From Astropecten irregularis (Eukaryota > Echinodermata > Asteroidea > Paxillosida > Astropectinidae), in the NCBI GenBank assembly GCA_963971285.1, contig OZ020259.1:6882001-6946000 (forward strand): a DNA stretch of 64,000 nt, given 5' to 3'. Each line of letters begins with the position of its first letter. Position 1 is the stretch's first letter. Position numbers and translations under genes: made by a program. Below are positions 38,601-43,873 of this stretch, piece after piece. The notes beneath the pieces are model-generated. The model searched no databases and was not told the DNA's origin. It was given only the letters and a program-made list of their open reading frames with translations.

Positions 38601-40246
38601 CCACTATTTCACCGAGAAGTGCAGAAGTTCACGCACGCGCACTGCAAACTTAGATAGATGCGCAGTGAGATTTTCCATGCGGAGTGAGATGTTACACGTG
38701 TAACAGTTCCTTACTTTCTAACAATCGTAGGAATTTTGATGCACTGAATTGGCCCTACGTGGAATAGCCTCATAGGCCCCCTACCACGGGTCATCCTTCG
38801 TAACTCGAGTAACGATCGATCGCAGGGCTTCGTGAAGTTGACCCCAGTGGTGCGTTCCGCTTGCGCGAACATGTTCGCTACGTTTGCGTTACGCTTGGAT
38901 TTGGAAGTGGAACCCACTCGCAACAATCTTTTCATCTTTCCATTTTTTGCGTCCATCTTTCATTCAGTGCAGTTAGCCAACTTCAGCAAATACCTCCTCT
39001 ACAATCATACGCCGTTAGCTATGAACGTGGCGCGCGTGTTTGGCAAACAGCGCGTTCCGGTTTGAAAACGGTGGTGCACATTGTGCGCCGTGTGCGTAGT
39101 TAGCTGGAGTGGAACGCACCCAAGGTTTGGGATGACGGCTTACCCGGTGTGCGTAAGGTGACATCCAAAGCACAAGTCACTCCAACGTCATAGTAATGTC
39201 GACAGGCGTGACTGAACCATCCACTGTGATCACACTGATCCAGGCTGGTCTCGTCCCCATTGCATGCCACACGGCTGGTAAGGATTGGTCCTTGACCTTC
39301 ACCGAAGTGAGCTCCACCCCAGGCATGGGATGCAGAAGGGTAGCCCAGCTGACGACAGATGACTATGGCATCTTTAAGAGTCCAGTCATCCCTCCCGCAT
39401 ATTGTTCCCCAGATCCCACTGTAGTACACTTCCACTGTCCCTTCATGAGGGACTTTTCCATTCACTAAGCGCACTTCTACAGCGTCTTCAGAAAAACACA
39501 GAAAAACATCACAGAATAAGCATAAATAGAAATCTTAGAAATAATTTGATACAAGTAATAATTTACTGCAAACTTACTGCGCATCACATAATGACTTGAA
39601 CTATATAAAAAGGTTCGAGTAAAGAGGGCCTAACATTTCGACCCTAAGAGAACCTTTAAATTGGCAAAGACTAACTCACAACAGTACAATAAAAGACGTG
39701 CAAGTAAAGATATACGTAAATGTATACTGGCGACAAAGCTTTTTCCACGGCTGGTCCTAGGGAGTGGAACAATATAAGGGACACCACATTTTTCTCAGTT
39801 TTCAAGAAACTTCTCAAAACTTTCCTCCTTTCACTGTCTCCTTAGTCCTGCATGGCTGCTCTCTGTTTCTGTTCACTTGTTTTCTTTCCTGTACAGCGCT
39901 TTGATCTTGCTAAAGGCGCTACATAAATGACCTTTATTATTATCATTAAATGGATGCGAGGATTAGAACGAAGGGAAGAGTGACTATAGGGAAACAGGGA
40001 AAGCGTGCGATGGGGCGGGCTGGGAAACCACAAAGAGAAACCATAACGTTTTGGTGAGGTAACATTACGTTATTTGCAAAGAAAGGCTTTGAAATAATGC
40101 TCCACCTCAAACACTGAAATGAGATCAACATTACCTGTAGTTGATGCTTGCTCCAAGATGGTTACGATCAATCGTATCAGGATGATGGACAGCCACAGAC
40201 GGTGATGGCAGTTTCCTCTGTCGTACATTTTCAGCTTCGGATTCAT
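17421..40246 (-). CDS. Gene B: SRCR(14)-HYR(3)-HRM-GAIN-GPS-7TM adhesion GPCR, complete
   Basis: Twenty-nine minus-strand exons (listed separately) join to 7575 coding bases and 2524 residues, with compatible phase at every junction. Order by residue: signal peptide 1-37, SRCR 1-14 about 38-1580, HYR 1-3 about 1581-1837, HRM-like 1838-1905, GAIN 1905-2208 with GPS 2165-2208, 7TM 2225-2475, then a 50-residue tail. SRCR domains bind polyanions and microbial surfaces in known receptors. The 7TM carries adhesion-family hallmarks: the TM3 motif AALLHYLALTTVIWLAVE, the TM6 motif GLSWGLGYLA and the TM7 motif NLLQGFIVF. It is predicted to be a plasma-membrane receptor coupling an SRCR ectodomain to G proteins. 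Odd points are the GPS residue HVA, missing or extra SRCR cysteines and two domains in one exon. Joining of the 5' SRCR block (36.5-40.2 kb) to the rest rests on phase and spacing, not on a transcript. It could be an adjacent gene, but no other start or stop is seen. Confidence 0.85.
17692..17943. repeat. MITE family M1, intron 28 of gene B
   Basis: GGGGCCAATTTCATAGAGCTGC and GCAGCTCTATGAAATTGA ends are inverted copies, with ATAACATTGTGTATGTTAT in the middle. Confidence 0.88.
18203..18443. repeat. MITE family M1, intron 28 of gene B
   Basis: GGGGCCAATTTCATAAAACTG at the left and AGTTTTATGAAATTGGCCCC at the right; 241 bp. Its interior (GTTGTTCGCTGACCATGAATATC) differs from the 17.7 kb copy, so two subfamilies exist. 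Confidence 0.9.
18698..18968 (-). CDS. Gene B exon 28: ECL2 end, TM5, TM6 and start of TM7
   Basis: Acceptor TTGTGTGCAG, phase 2 in and 0 out. Contains VMYISLFAPIGVTVLHNF (TM5), the third intracellular loop with basic residues, GISALLGLSWGLGYLAI (TM6 hallmark) and FYLFNLLQ (start of TM7). The CC pair at the entry supplies the ECL2 cysteine. Confidence 0.95.
19180..19377. repeat. MITE family M3, truncated copy
   Basis: The right half only: the CGGTCTTTGTTCGACTAATTTC block to the GTATGATAGTACCTTTAG end. Confidence 0.7.
19466..19532 (-). CDS. Gene B exon 27: TM4 and ECL2
   Basis: A 67-base exon, phase 1 in and 2 out (TCCTAAAG acceptor, TTTTG/GTAAGTGG donor). Reads GSPLIILGTTFAVASDHY then NNKFC, which completes the TM4 motif with the preceding WG. 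It was found by phase and motif rather than length, so it is slightly less certain than its neighbours. Confidence 0.85.
19746..19967. repeat. MITE family M1, intron 26 of gene B
   Basis: GGGGCCAATTTCACGGCGCTGC left and GCAGCACCGTGAAATTGGCCCC right; the ends differ from other copies in step (CACGG/CCGTG). Confidence 0.9.
20065..20201. repeat. MITE family M2, next to exon 26 of gene B
   Basis: GGGGTCGATTTCACGAAGCCC at the left and GTTTGGTGAAATCGACCCC at the right. It ends 16 bases from the exon 26 donor. Confidence 0.88.
20217..20376 (-). CDS. Gene B exon 26: TM3 and second intracellular loop
   Basis: 160 bases, phase 0 in and 1 out. Encodes GCMTVAALLHYLALTTVIWL, the TM3 signature with its disulfide cysteine, and ends KASLIAWG where TM4 begins. 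The acceptor (ACACCGAAG) has a weak pyrimidine tract; the boundary was chosen for phase. Confidence 0.9.
21146..21245 (-). CDS. Gene B exon 25: TM2
   Basis: 100 bases, acceptor CCACTTGCAG, phase 2 in and 0 out. Encodes KVWISRSRQILVSFCVSL then MMLHVVFRAGFDHIR. Confidence 0.85.
21295..21440. repeat. Dispersed repeat M11, inverted pair
   Basis: Contains AGGAGGGCCTGATGACGTTTCGATCC at the left and GATCGAAACGCCAAGCTCTCC at the right, so the unit is itself a loose inverted repeat. Confidence 0.7.
21450..21790 (-). repeat. tRNA-derived SINE (family 1), minus
   Basis: The head lies at the right: on the minus strand TGGCCTAGTGGTCTGG, then GGGTTCGAATCCAGTC. The tail end is near GCGCTTTGATC. It sits in the TM1-TM2 intron of gene B. 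Confidence 0.88.
21838..21968 (-). CDS. Gene B exon 24: post-GPS linker and TM1
   Basis: 131 bases, phase 0 in and 2 out. A polar linker (DVRDQGAGRVVPPRNQ) about 20 residues long is followed by SKVGCLLTITFLAVTTVVYI, the first membrane helix. Confidence 0.9.
22058..22219 (-). CDS. Gene B exon 23: GPS motif
   Basis: 162 bases, phase 0 to 0. Reads TSIQCVFWDFDQN, GVGDWSIMG, VACNCSHVANFAILV. This is the GPCR proteolysis site at the end of the GAIN domain. Known self-cleaving GPS motifs have His-Leu-Thr or His-Leu-Ser; here it is His-Val-Ala, so the nucleophile is missing. The cysteine normally following 'W..xG' is also absent (GRELV), while the first and the CxC cysteines remain. Confidence 0.93.
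22761..22948 (-). CDS. Gene B exon 22: GAIN domain, beta-rich part
   Basis: 188 bases, phase 1 in and 0 out. Ends with GSVVSLTVEG and NLTEPVVVTFR, the strand pattern that precedes GPS in GAIN domains. The adjacent cysteines DSCC are unusual. Confidence 0.9.
23363..23750 (-). CDS. Gene B exon 21: GAIN domain, central part
   Basis: 388 bases, phase 0 in and 1 out (acceptor CCGTTGTAG, donor CAATG/GTTAGT). Includes VTELVIETVNNVI, VSLDWMLAENGVTFVL and ENVVASIRLPANII, as in GAIN subdomains A and B. Confidence 0.92.
24100..24215. repeat. Fragment of a SINE-like repeat (family 3)
   Basis: TTTTGAGCTACAGTGCCTAGAATG and GGAATCCTTGATATCATTA match, with substitutions, the 3' part of the element at 63655-63905. 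Confidence 0.6.
24261..24401 (-). CDS. Gene B exon 20: GAIN domain, N-terminal helices
   Basis: 141 bases, phase 0 to 0. Encodes IEVTEGNVLEVAAFLANRTS and DVGVASGVVMNIVNTRI, the helical start of a GAIN domain. Confidence 0.88.
24825..24952 (-). CDS. Gene B exon 19: HRM-like module, second half
   Basis: 128 bases, phase 1 in and 0 out. Reads GRPFAFRNCS, VQWEDHIDIHSC and then LSLAEVLK. The FRNC..W..C spacing is that of the hormone-receptor-like domain found before GAIN in adhesion GPCRs. Confidence 0.85.
25063..25425 (+). repeat. tRNA-derived SINE (family 1), plus
   Basis: TTGCCTAGTGGTCTGGCG and GGGCTTGAATCCAACC boxes, then the GGCAAGACGCTTTGTCACATAC body and a TTATTATTATG tail. Splits the two HRM exons of gene B. 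Confidence 0.85.
25480..25584 (-). CDS. Gene B exon 18: HRM-like module, first half
   Basis: 105 bases, phase 1 to 1. Encodes FCPSGTSPDGLIWPVT and ARCPLMTTNG, with the WP.T and CP landmarks of an HRM domain. The donor G/GTTCGT is weaker than most but keeps the frame. Confidence 0.8.
26020..26253 (-). CDS. Gene B exon 17: HYR domain 3
   Basis: 234 bases, phase 1 to 1. Reads VVDIVCPANMTA, VNWLEPVLTGWDG and CSFYVTIKG. Hyalin repeats adopt an immunoglobulin-like fold used in adhesion. This copy is short (78 residues) and lacks the usual D..PP start. Confidence 0.85.
26381..26647 (-). CDS. Gene B exon 16: HYR domain 2
   Basis: 267 bases, phase 1 to 1. Starts DTEPPTFTGCPDDVIV, has the SHSWIPPIITDNSGP core and ends CDFIVTVTG. 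Two extra cysteines (FSCFATSNC) lie in the middle. Confidence 0.92.
26695..26940. repeat. MITE family M2: a full copy next to a half copy
   Basis: A full element from 26791 (GGGGTCGATTTCACCAAACTC) to 26940 (GAAATCGACCCC) is preceded by a decayed partial copy from 26695 in the opposite sense. Confidence 0.85.
26969..27238 (-). CDS. Gene B exon 15: HYR domain 1
   Basis: 270 bases, phase 1 to 1. Starts DNVPPIITCPASQVIPT and ends YTAVDGSGNKETCDMFITV, the clearest hyalin repeat of the three. Confidence 0.95.
27566..27858 (+). repeat. tRNA-like sequence split by a hAT-type MITE
   Basis: TAGCTCAGTTGGTAGAGC (A box) and, after the insertion, GGTTCAAATTCC (B box) make a tRNA-related head. The anticodon arm does not form a normal seven-base loop and the acceptor arms do not pair, so it is more likely a tRNA-derived repeat than a functional tRNA gene. 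Confidence 0.6.
27612..27820. mobile_element. hAT-type MITE with 8-bp target duplication
   Basis: Ends CAGTGGCGTCGCCA and TGGTGACGCCACTG are inverted copies. The identical octamer TTCAGGAG flanks both sides (27604-27611 and 27821-27828). The 209-bp interior is C-rich and non-coding. Confidence 0.92.
27904..28242 (-). CDS. Gene B exon 14: SRCR domain 14
   Basis: 339 bases, phase 1 to 1. VSVRLVNGNNPHEGRVEV, LCIWGTVC, VVCRQLGYPSAV, DQCEHVG. Seven cysteines, with the extra one before WGT. Confidence 0.93.
28345..28510. repeat. Dispersed repeat M11
   Basis: ACATAAGTAATAAACTGCTGCAAACTGC, then GGTGGGCCTGACGATTCGATCC and an inverted GAAACCTCAGGCCCTCC end. Confidence 0.7.
28596..28930 (+). pseudogene. 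Fragment of a non-LTR retrotransposon reverse transcriptase
   Basis: The plus-strand frame reads TECWTMKPTLEKAVDGCYTR and, after a deletion, ARRMRLARHCQRDTKS. These are typical of the C-terminal part of LINE reverse transcriptases (W.L...LE...DG.YTR, then RR.R.AGHC). It is frameshifted and lies in an intron of gene B on the opposite strand. Confidence 0.7.
29022..29687 (-). CDS. Gene B exon 13: SRCR domains 12 and 13 in one exon
   Basis: 666 bases, phase 1 to 1, twice the usual exon length. The first domain reads LIRLVDGNATNEGRVEV with DCVWGTVC; after a DGHPSSA linker the second reads VVRLVDGSYAHEGRVEV with QDQWGTVC. All other SRCR domains of the gene have their own exon, so an intron has been lost here or a domain duplicated inside the exon. 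Confidence 0.95.
29808..29862. repeat. Dispersed repeat M11, short copy
   Basis: GTTAGGAGGACCTGACGTTTC then AATCCTACCATGATC and CTCAAAGGC, as at 21295. Confidence 0.65.
30471..30794 (-). CDS. Gene B exon 12: SRCR domain 11, altered disulfides
   Basis: 324 bases, phase 1 to 1. Reads VRLAAGSSEYAGRVEV, ECFWGSVSSNGWS, VVCRQLGYPSAY, GQCEYKK and DAGVTC. The WGTVC cysteine is Ser and the later W..xC cysteine is absent, so the C2-C7 bond of group A domains is lost; a Cys before WGS remains. Confidence 0.93.
30825..31695. other. Intron 11 of gene B with small palindromes
   Basis: No exon seen. GACCATTGAT and ATCAATGGTC face each other at 31030-31056. A perfect 15-base inverted repeat around a single A is at 31643-31673. 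Confidence 0.6.
31696..32031 (-). CDS. Gene B exon 11: SRCR domain 10
   Basis: 336 bases, phase 1 to 1. VPVRLVDGSTPYLGRVEV, WGTVCDDGWSIEDA, ICRQLGYPAAS and VACG; six cysteines. Confidence 0.93.
32269..32616 (-). CDS. Gene B exon 10: SRCR domain 9, altered disulfides
   Basis: 348 bases, phase 1 to 1. Reads VSVRLAGGDGPFEGRVEL, RCTWGTINGLV, VICRQLGYPSAS, EQCNHSGWLQYMHRG and VGVSC. As in domain 11 both the WGT-C cysteine and the C7 position are missing, while the extra Cys before WGT is kept. Confidence 0.93.
32811..32935. repeat. Palindromic repeat (GGCCAATCACAATGCGC / GCGCATTGTGATTGGCC)
   Basis: Two copies of GCCAATCACAATGCGC face each other around GGTCGACCGATTCC. Related pieces lie at 27415-27495 and 54520-54632. 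Confidence 0.75.
32995..33142. mobile_element. MITE family M4 (CCAATGGGGGACTTTTGAGAACCG)
   Basis: Left CAATGGGGGACTTTTGAGAA and right TTCTCGAAAGTCTCCCATTG are inverted, both followed inward by AAGTCAACAGC. The GC-rich centre is made of GCGCACGC repeats. A second copy is at 60808-60953. Confidence 0.88.
33282..33611 (-). CDS. Gene B exon 9: SRCR domain 8, five cysteines
   Basis: 330 bases, phase 1 to 1. VRLIDGSTPNEGTVQV, WGTVCGSQVNSW, VICRQLGYPSAF and VVCD. The C7 position is Ser (HHNSNHH), leaving the WGTVC cysteine unpaired. Confidence 0.93.
33790..33965. repeat. Dispersed repeat M11, long form
   Basis: Shares TGTATCTTAACTTGCATGTTC and GATCCTGCTAGGATCGAAACG with 57380-57495; carries a poly-C run near 33835. 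Confidence 0.7.
34055..34384 (-). CDS. Gene B exon 8: SRCR domain 7
   Basis: 330 bases, phase 1 to 1 with acceptor TGTAG; an alternative acceptor 6 bases on (CTGAAG) would also keep frame. EVRLVGANNSNEGTVEI, HCHWGTVCDKDW, VICRQLGYPFAS, seven cysteines. Confidence 0.88.
34515..34835 (-). CDS. Gene B exon 7: SRCR domain 6
   Basis: 321 bases, phase 1 to 1, acceptor TTTCAG. VRLVDGNTPNEGRVEV, WGTVCDDGWSIEDA, VICRQLGYPSVS and GVTCN; six cysteines in regular group A spacing. Confidence 0.93.
34960..35280 (-). CDS. Gene B exon 6: SRCR domain 5
   Basis: 321 bases, phase 1 to 1. VRLSDGNSPNEGRVEV, NCTWGTVCDYDW, VVCRQLGYPSAS and GVTC; seven cysteines. Similar to domain 4. It is the first exon on the gene B side of the duplicated block. 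Confidence 0.93.
35295..35965. repeat. Degenerate GGTTC/GTTCG-rich tract, very poor in A on the plus strand
   Basis: About 670 bases built of GGTTCGGTTCTGTTCGGTT-like units. Long frames read as FGSVRF repeats or the complement and are compositional only. Intron 5 of gene B. Confidence 0.93.
36186..36540 (-). repeat. tRNA-derived SINE (family 1), minus; orthologous to the copy at 5556
   Basis: Minus-strand head GTGGCCTAGTGGTCTGG and GGGTTCGAATCCAGTC; tail at TATATAAATGCC. It lies the same distance from the SRCR exon as in gene A and marks the left limit of the duplicated segment. Confidence 0.9.
36561..36884 (-). CDS. Gene B exon 5: SRCR domain 4
   Basis: 324 bases, phase 1 to 1. VRLSDGNYPNEGRVEV, SCVWGTICSHNW, VVCRQLGYPSAS and GVSC; seven cysteines. 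Closest homologue is 5883-6206. Confidence 0.93.
37002..37337 (-). CDS. Gene B exon 4: SRCR domain 3
   Basis: 336 bases, phase 1 to 1. WGTVCGDGWSIEDA, VICRQLGYPAAS, DQCPGSESGW and AAVTC; six cysteines. Confidence 0.93.
37670..37996. repeat. MITE family M1 with an internal duplication
   Basis: TTTCATAGAGCTGCTTAAGCAC at the left and GCAGCTCAATGAAATTGGCCCC at the right. The block CATGGAAAGTCTTCCTT..AACCAAATGTTC occurs twice, which makes it about 80 bp longer than other copies. Confidence 0.85.
38058..38378 (-). CDS. Gene B exon 3: SRCR domain 2
   Basis: 321 bases, phase 1 to 1. ELFVKCAWGTVCDDGW, VICRQLGYPAAS, EECDHSGWLYHDC; seven cysteines. Twin of 9300-9620. Confidence 0.93.
38433..38550. repeat. 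Small inverted-repeat element, twin of 9668-9778
   Basis: GGGTTGAGAGCGGATTCTAGC to TAGAATCGACTGTCCACCC with the AACTAGTTTGTCAACTTCCAACAC middle. Confidence 0.7.
38711..38845. repeat. MITE family M2, left end lost
   Basis: AACAATCGTAGGAATTTTGATGC through GGGCTTCGTGAAGTTGACCCC. Same intron as 11027-11185. Confidence 0.75.
39144..39476 (-). CDS. Gene B exon 2: SRCR domain 1
   Basis: 333 bases, phase 1 to 1, acceptor GCTGTAG and donor CACCGG/GTAAG. EVRLVNGKVPHEGTVEV, WGTICGRDDW, VICRQLGYPSAS and GVTC; six cysteines. Confidence 0.93.
39727..39945 (+). mobile_element. 3' end of a non-LTR retrotransposon (insertion specific to this copy)
   Basis: The frame FSTAGPREWNNIRD..FKKLLKTFL is the usual C-terminus of L2/CR1-like reverse transcriptases, followed by TACAGCGCTTTGATC..GGCGCTACATAAATGA and a TTATTATTAT end. 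TAAATGTAT before it and TAAATGGAT after it look like the target duplication. Gene A lacks it. Confidence 0.8.
40135..40246 (-). CDS. Gene B exon 1: signal-peptide exon
   Basis: ATG at 40246 with an in-frame TAG 12 bases upstream, so this is the first usable start. 112 bases ending in phase 1. MNPKLKMYDRGNCHHR, hydrophobic LWLSIILIRLIVTIL, EQASTT. Confidence 0.88.
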
Positions 40247-41611
40247 CGAGGTAGTCTATACTTCCTCTACTTAGCCATACGTAGACAGAACAATTACGGC
40301 AACCCAAATGGGTTCTCAGTGCCAAGAAAATGAAAAGTGTGACAGTTAACCAGATCGGTGGAAGCTGGAGAGACGTGCTTGCATCTCAAGCTTGAAGTGT
40401 TGTAAAAGCCTGTTCCTAAGAACTTGTACTCGGTTTTAATCAACTACAGTATACCATTCAAGACGTACATGTGCATTGAGGTTTATGAGTTCAGAACTAT
40501 TAGTGACTGCTTATATTGGCATTGTGGCAACGTAACATCGCCAGTTGCTAGAAATCCGACGCAGAAGACCTACACCCAAAATTGAGATTCTCTCTGAAGG
40601 GTGTTTCGTCTTTGACGTTGAAGATACCGTGCCAATATATGACAGATATATCACACTGTATAACATCTAAGTACCACAAGCTTATGCAGACCCACCCAGT
40701 AAGCCCCTCCCACACACGTGGGCTATGAGCAATTCAATTCAATTCAATTCACATTTATTTCCATACTTGTTCAAGCACGTAGAGTCCTATAACTCAAAAG
40801 CGCCACAGTGCGTACATGCGTATGTTACCGCCGTGAGCGTGACGCGCCCATGTATTCCATATGGGTCACGTGTTCATTGCGCATGTATTTTGAGGTAACA
40901 CATCGTGTTCATTGCTCACATGTGCAACGGCCAACCACGGACAGCCCGTGTCCATAATTATGCAGGCAAGTCTATGTATTGTAGGCATTGGAAGAAGAAA
41001 CCCTTCATACACCTTGCAGATTTTGTTTAACTGACTCGAAAAGTGCTATGACATATGTACACTTCACCTGACAATACACGTACATATAATGTTTACATTG
41101 CACTTCGTCGGCTTTTTACGCAGTGACAAATGTTTTGAAGTGTTTTCATACTTGTGAAATTGACAGGAAGATAGACAATGTAAGGAAAATTATCTGCATT
41201 GTTGTCGCTGCTGGAGTGTTATTAATGTGATGCGTCATATCTGTTTGTTAGAAAAGACCATTGGGTTCGTTACTGTATGGTTGTCCATTAATTACAATAG
41301 TTGCCGTTCATTGACGCAATGCACTGACGTATTACTAGTATTTACAGTACATGTATAGTACACGTACGGCTACGAGACACGGAATAGGCAGGTGAGTTAT
41401 GACGTACAACGCTTCTGTGTTCTGATTGGCTGTTGCAAGTTTGCGATCATCCAATAAACACTTGGATTGTACATGTAGTCTCACAAACCAGACGACGCAG
41501 CTTTGTAGTACTGCAACATACGGAGGTAATGGATTATGAGATTACTCGGTTGATATCTAACATCATTATAATACACGAAGCAGACGAAGTCATTCAATAA
41601 TTGTAAGGATC
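40247..41611. promoter_or_regulatory. Divergent 5' flank between gene B and gene C
   Basis: Co-linear with 12496-13893. Keeps the inverted CCAAT (GATTGG, about 41424), CCAAT (41451), the CACACGTGGG E-box near 40715 and a short AATTC run (40733-40752). Conservation of both exons and the space between them suggests a shared promoter region. Confidence 0.55.
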
Positions 41612-43873
41612 ATGTCTTTTGGCGGGAAATACTTTCTTCTGCGTTGGCTTATCTTCCAGTTGTCAAGCGGGACTACTACAAAAACCGCATGGAGTGGTGA
41701 GTTTGTATACGGAGGCCTCTGCCGGCCATATACTTGCTATTTAATCACTTTTTTATGTGCTAATTTTACCAGCTGAATAACAAGTTTCACTTTTCAGTCT
41801 TTTAATTCATTGTTTCTTACCTTAATATCATTACATTATGTGCAAATCTCTGTTGCTTACTTTAAATATGTATGAAGACAATGTTTCAAAATTGTTTCCT
41901 TACAAAAATACCAACAATGTTGAAAACTACGGGGACCTGTTATATCCTAACCATTAAAAACAAATGGAGAGTCCATTTACTTACTTTAAACTGAATTATC
42001 AAATTTTCATCTCCAATTGGGATAGGCCTACGGTAATTATTGGAATACGTGCGCAATCGTGTAGTTTTTCCTATCTAATTATTATACCTGACCTTATCGA
42101 GGTAATTAATGAAACAGCAAGGTCAATTAGCTCTGAAATAATTACAGTTGGTAAAGAATGCTGGTAGCTTGTATTTTCTTCTTTTCTTTATTTCCATATA
42201 TCACTGAGAAGGTAATTGTTTTAATTATATATTATACAATACACCTCAGAAAAATAAAAGTTGTTAACATTGTCTGTTCCAGTACAGCGATGCCTTTCAA
42301 TTTATTAAAAAGAGCATTTTATTCAGTGTAATATCCTACAGACATAAATGATATTCCGTGGCAGGCAAAATCCTAAAAAGCAAAACGAAATATAGTATAA
42401 TATACATACTATATAAATTTGTATGCAATTCTTAGAGTTTCTATCCCAGTAGGATAGAGAGAAAAGGTCATGAAAAAGACCCGTCTATGATCGAAACGTT
42501 AAGCCCTCTTAAGTCAAAGCAAACAATATACTTCACCTAATTATGTTGCTTAATGAACAGTTTGCAGCAGTTTACTGCTTTTCTTTGAAACTTATTGAAT
42601 TTGGGTGATATGTCTGATTATGATTTGGATTATTTACTGATACAGTAATTGCTTACTTCTAATCGTGAAGAGAATGTCAAAATGTTGCCAGATTAGGTGA
42701 TTTTATATGTTCATCGATGGATTCACGTTAAGATGAATTTATTTATTTCTTATTTACCCTGGGGGAAATCATTCAGTGAGACACTGTTTTCCAAAGGTGC
42801 CAAGCTTAACAGTATAAAACGTGAGATGTTTATATACATCTTACGTTTATATACTCAAATTATTGTTAAGAACACATAATATAAAAAAGTCAAAATACAT
42901 AAATCAAAACAATTCAGTTAAAACATAAGACTCTTGTACTGTCGCTTAAAACTATAGCTGAAGTGGAAGGCAGGGGATATTTGAGTGTCATAGGCAGGTG
43001 AAGAGTTACACGACAAGACCCCGCTATATTGAAATCTACGTTTTCCTGAATTAGATTTGGAAGTCGGAAGAACTAAGTTGCCCTGTGATCCAGACCTAGT
43101 GCCGCAGGAGTGATGATCAGAGATAAGACAGAAATAAATGCTCACTGGTGGAGGCAGATCAAGTCAATGTTAAGCACAATTAAAGTGGAGTGCTGAGGCC
43201 TAGTGGTCTGGCGTGTCGGACTCAAGATGATCAATCTACAGAATTGTAGGTTCGAATCCAGCCATGGGTTGGTGTTGCGTTCGTCCTTGGGCAAGACGCT
43301 CTGTCACATATTGCTCCTCTTCACTCGGTGTAAATTGGTACCTGTGAGTGTAAAGATGGCTTTGTGGTTTGATTAGCCTCTGTGCACCTTATGGTAGCAC
43401 GGGGCTGGATACTCCCCAGGGAGCTGAGATTGTTTCAGGAATGTAAATGAGCCCGATGACCAGGGATAATAATAGTGTAAAGCGCTGTGATACCACTCTT
43501 GTTTGTATTAGAGCGCTATGTAAATGCCTATAATTAAGCACAATTCTGATTTGGTTTTCAGGCCAAGCCAATGTGAGACTCACCGGTGGAAACTCAACCG
43601 CAGAAGGCTGTCTAGAGGTGTTTCATAACGGCACATGGGGGGCTGTCTGCGACGATGCCTGGGGCAGCCGAGACGCCAAAGTGGCGTGTCGCTCCCTGGG
43701 CTTCCCCTTCGTGTCCCGGGCCCTCGACCGGCGATTCGGAGAAGGCTCGGGTGTGATTCTCCGGGATGAGGTCGACTGTGTCTGGGACGAGCTGGCACTA
43801 TCTGAATGTCCCAGCCTAGACTGGGGAGTTCATGACTGCAGCCACTCGGAGGATGTCGGTATCATTTGCTCTG
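41612..43873 (+). CDS. Gene C: secreted or membrane SRCR protein (two exons seen)
   Basis: Exon 1 (41612-41696) encodes the signal peptide MSFGGKYFLLRWLIFQLSSG plus TTTKTAWS and ends in phase 1. Exon 2 (43562-43873) begins in phase 1 behind a TTTTCAG acceptor and gives one SRCR domain. The join reads WSGQANVRLTGG. The donor at 43874 (GTAAGT) shows that at least one more exon follows, which I could not find before the next gene at 46.6 kb. The gene is oriented away from gene B, about 1.4 kb start to start. Function unknown beyond the SRCR fold. Confidence 0.7.
42436..42515. repeat. Dispersed repeat M11; right limit of the duplicated segment
   Basis: TCCCAGTAGGATAGAGAGAAAAGG..GATCGAAACGTTAAGCCC matches 16060-16140. 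Similarity between the copies ends here. Confidence 0.7.
43186..43535 (+). repeat. tRNA-derived SINE (family 1), plus
   Basis: GAGGCCTAGTGGTCTGG and AGGTTCGAATCCAGCC boxes, standard body, end GCGCTATGTAAATGCC. It finishes about 25 bases before the 3' splice site of gene C exon 2. Confidence 0.88.
43562..43873 (+). CDS. Gene C exon 2: GC-rich SRCR domain with seven cysteines
   Basis: 312 bases, phase 1 to 1. NVRLTGGNSTAEGCLEVF, WGAVCDDAWGSRDA, VACRSLGFPFVS and SEC..HDC..GIIC. The usual GRVEV is GCLEV, which adds a seventh cysteine. The exon is markedly more GC-rich than the SRCR exons of genes A and B, and its CRSLGF motif differs from their CRQLGY. Confidence 0.92.
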
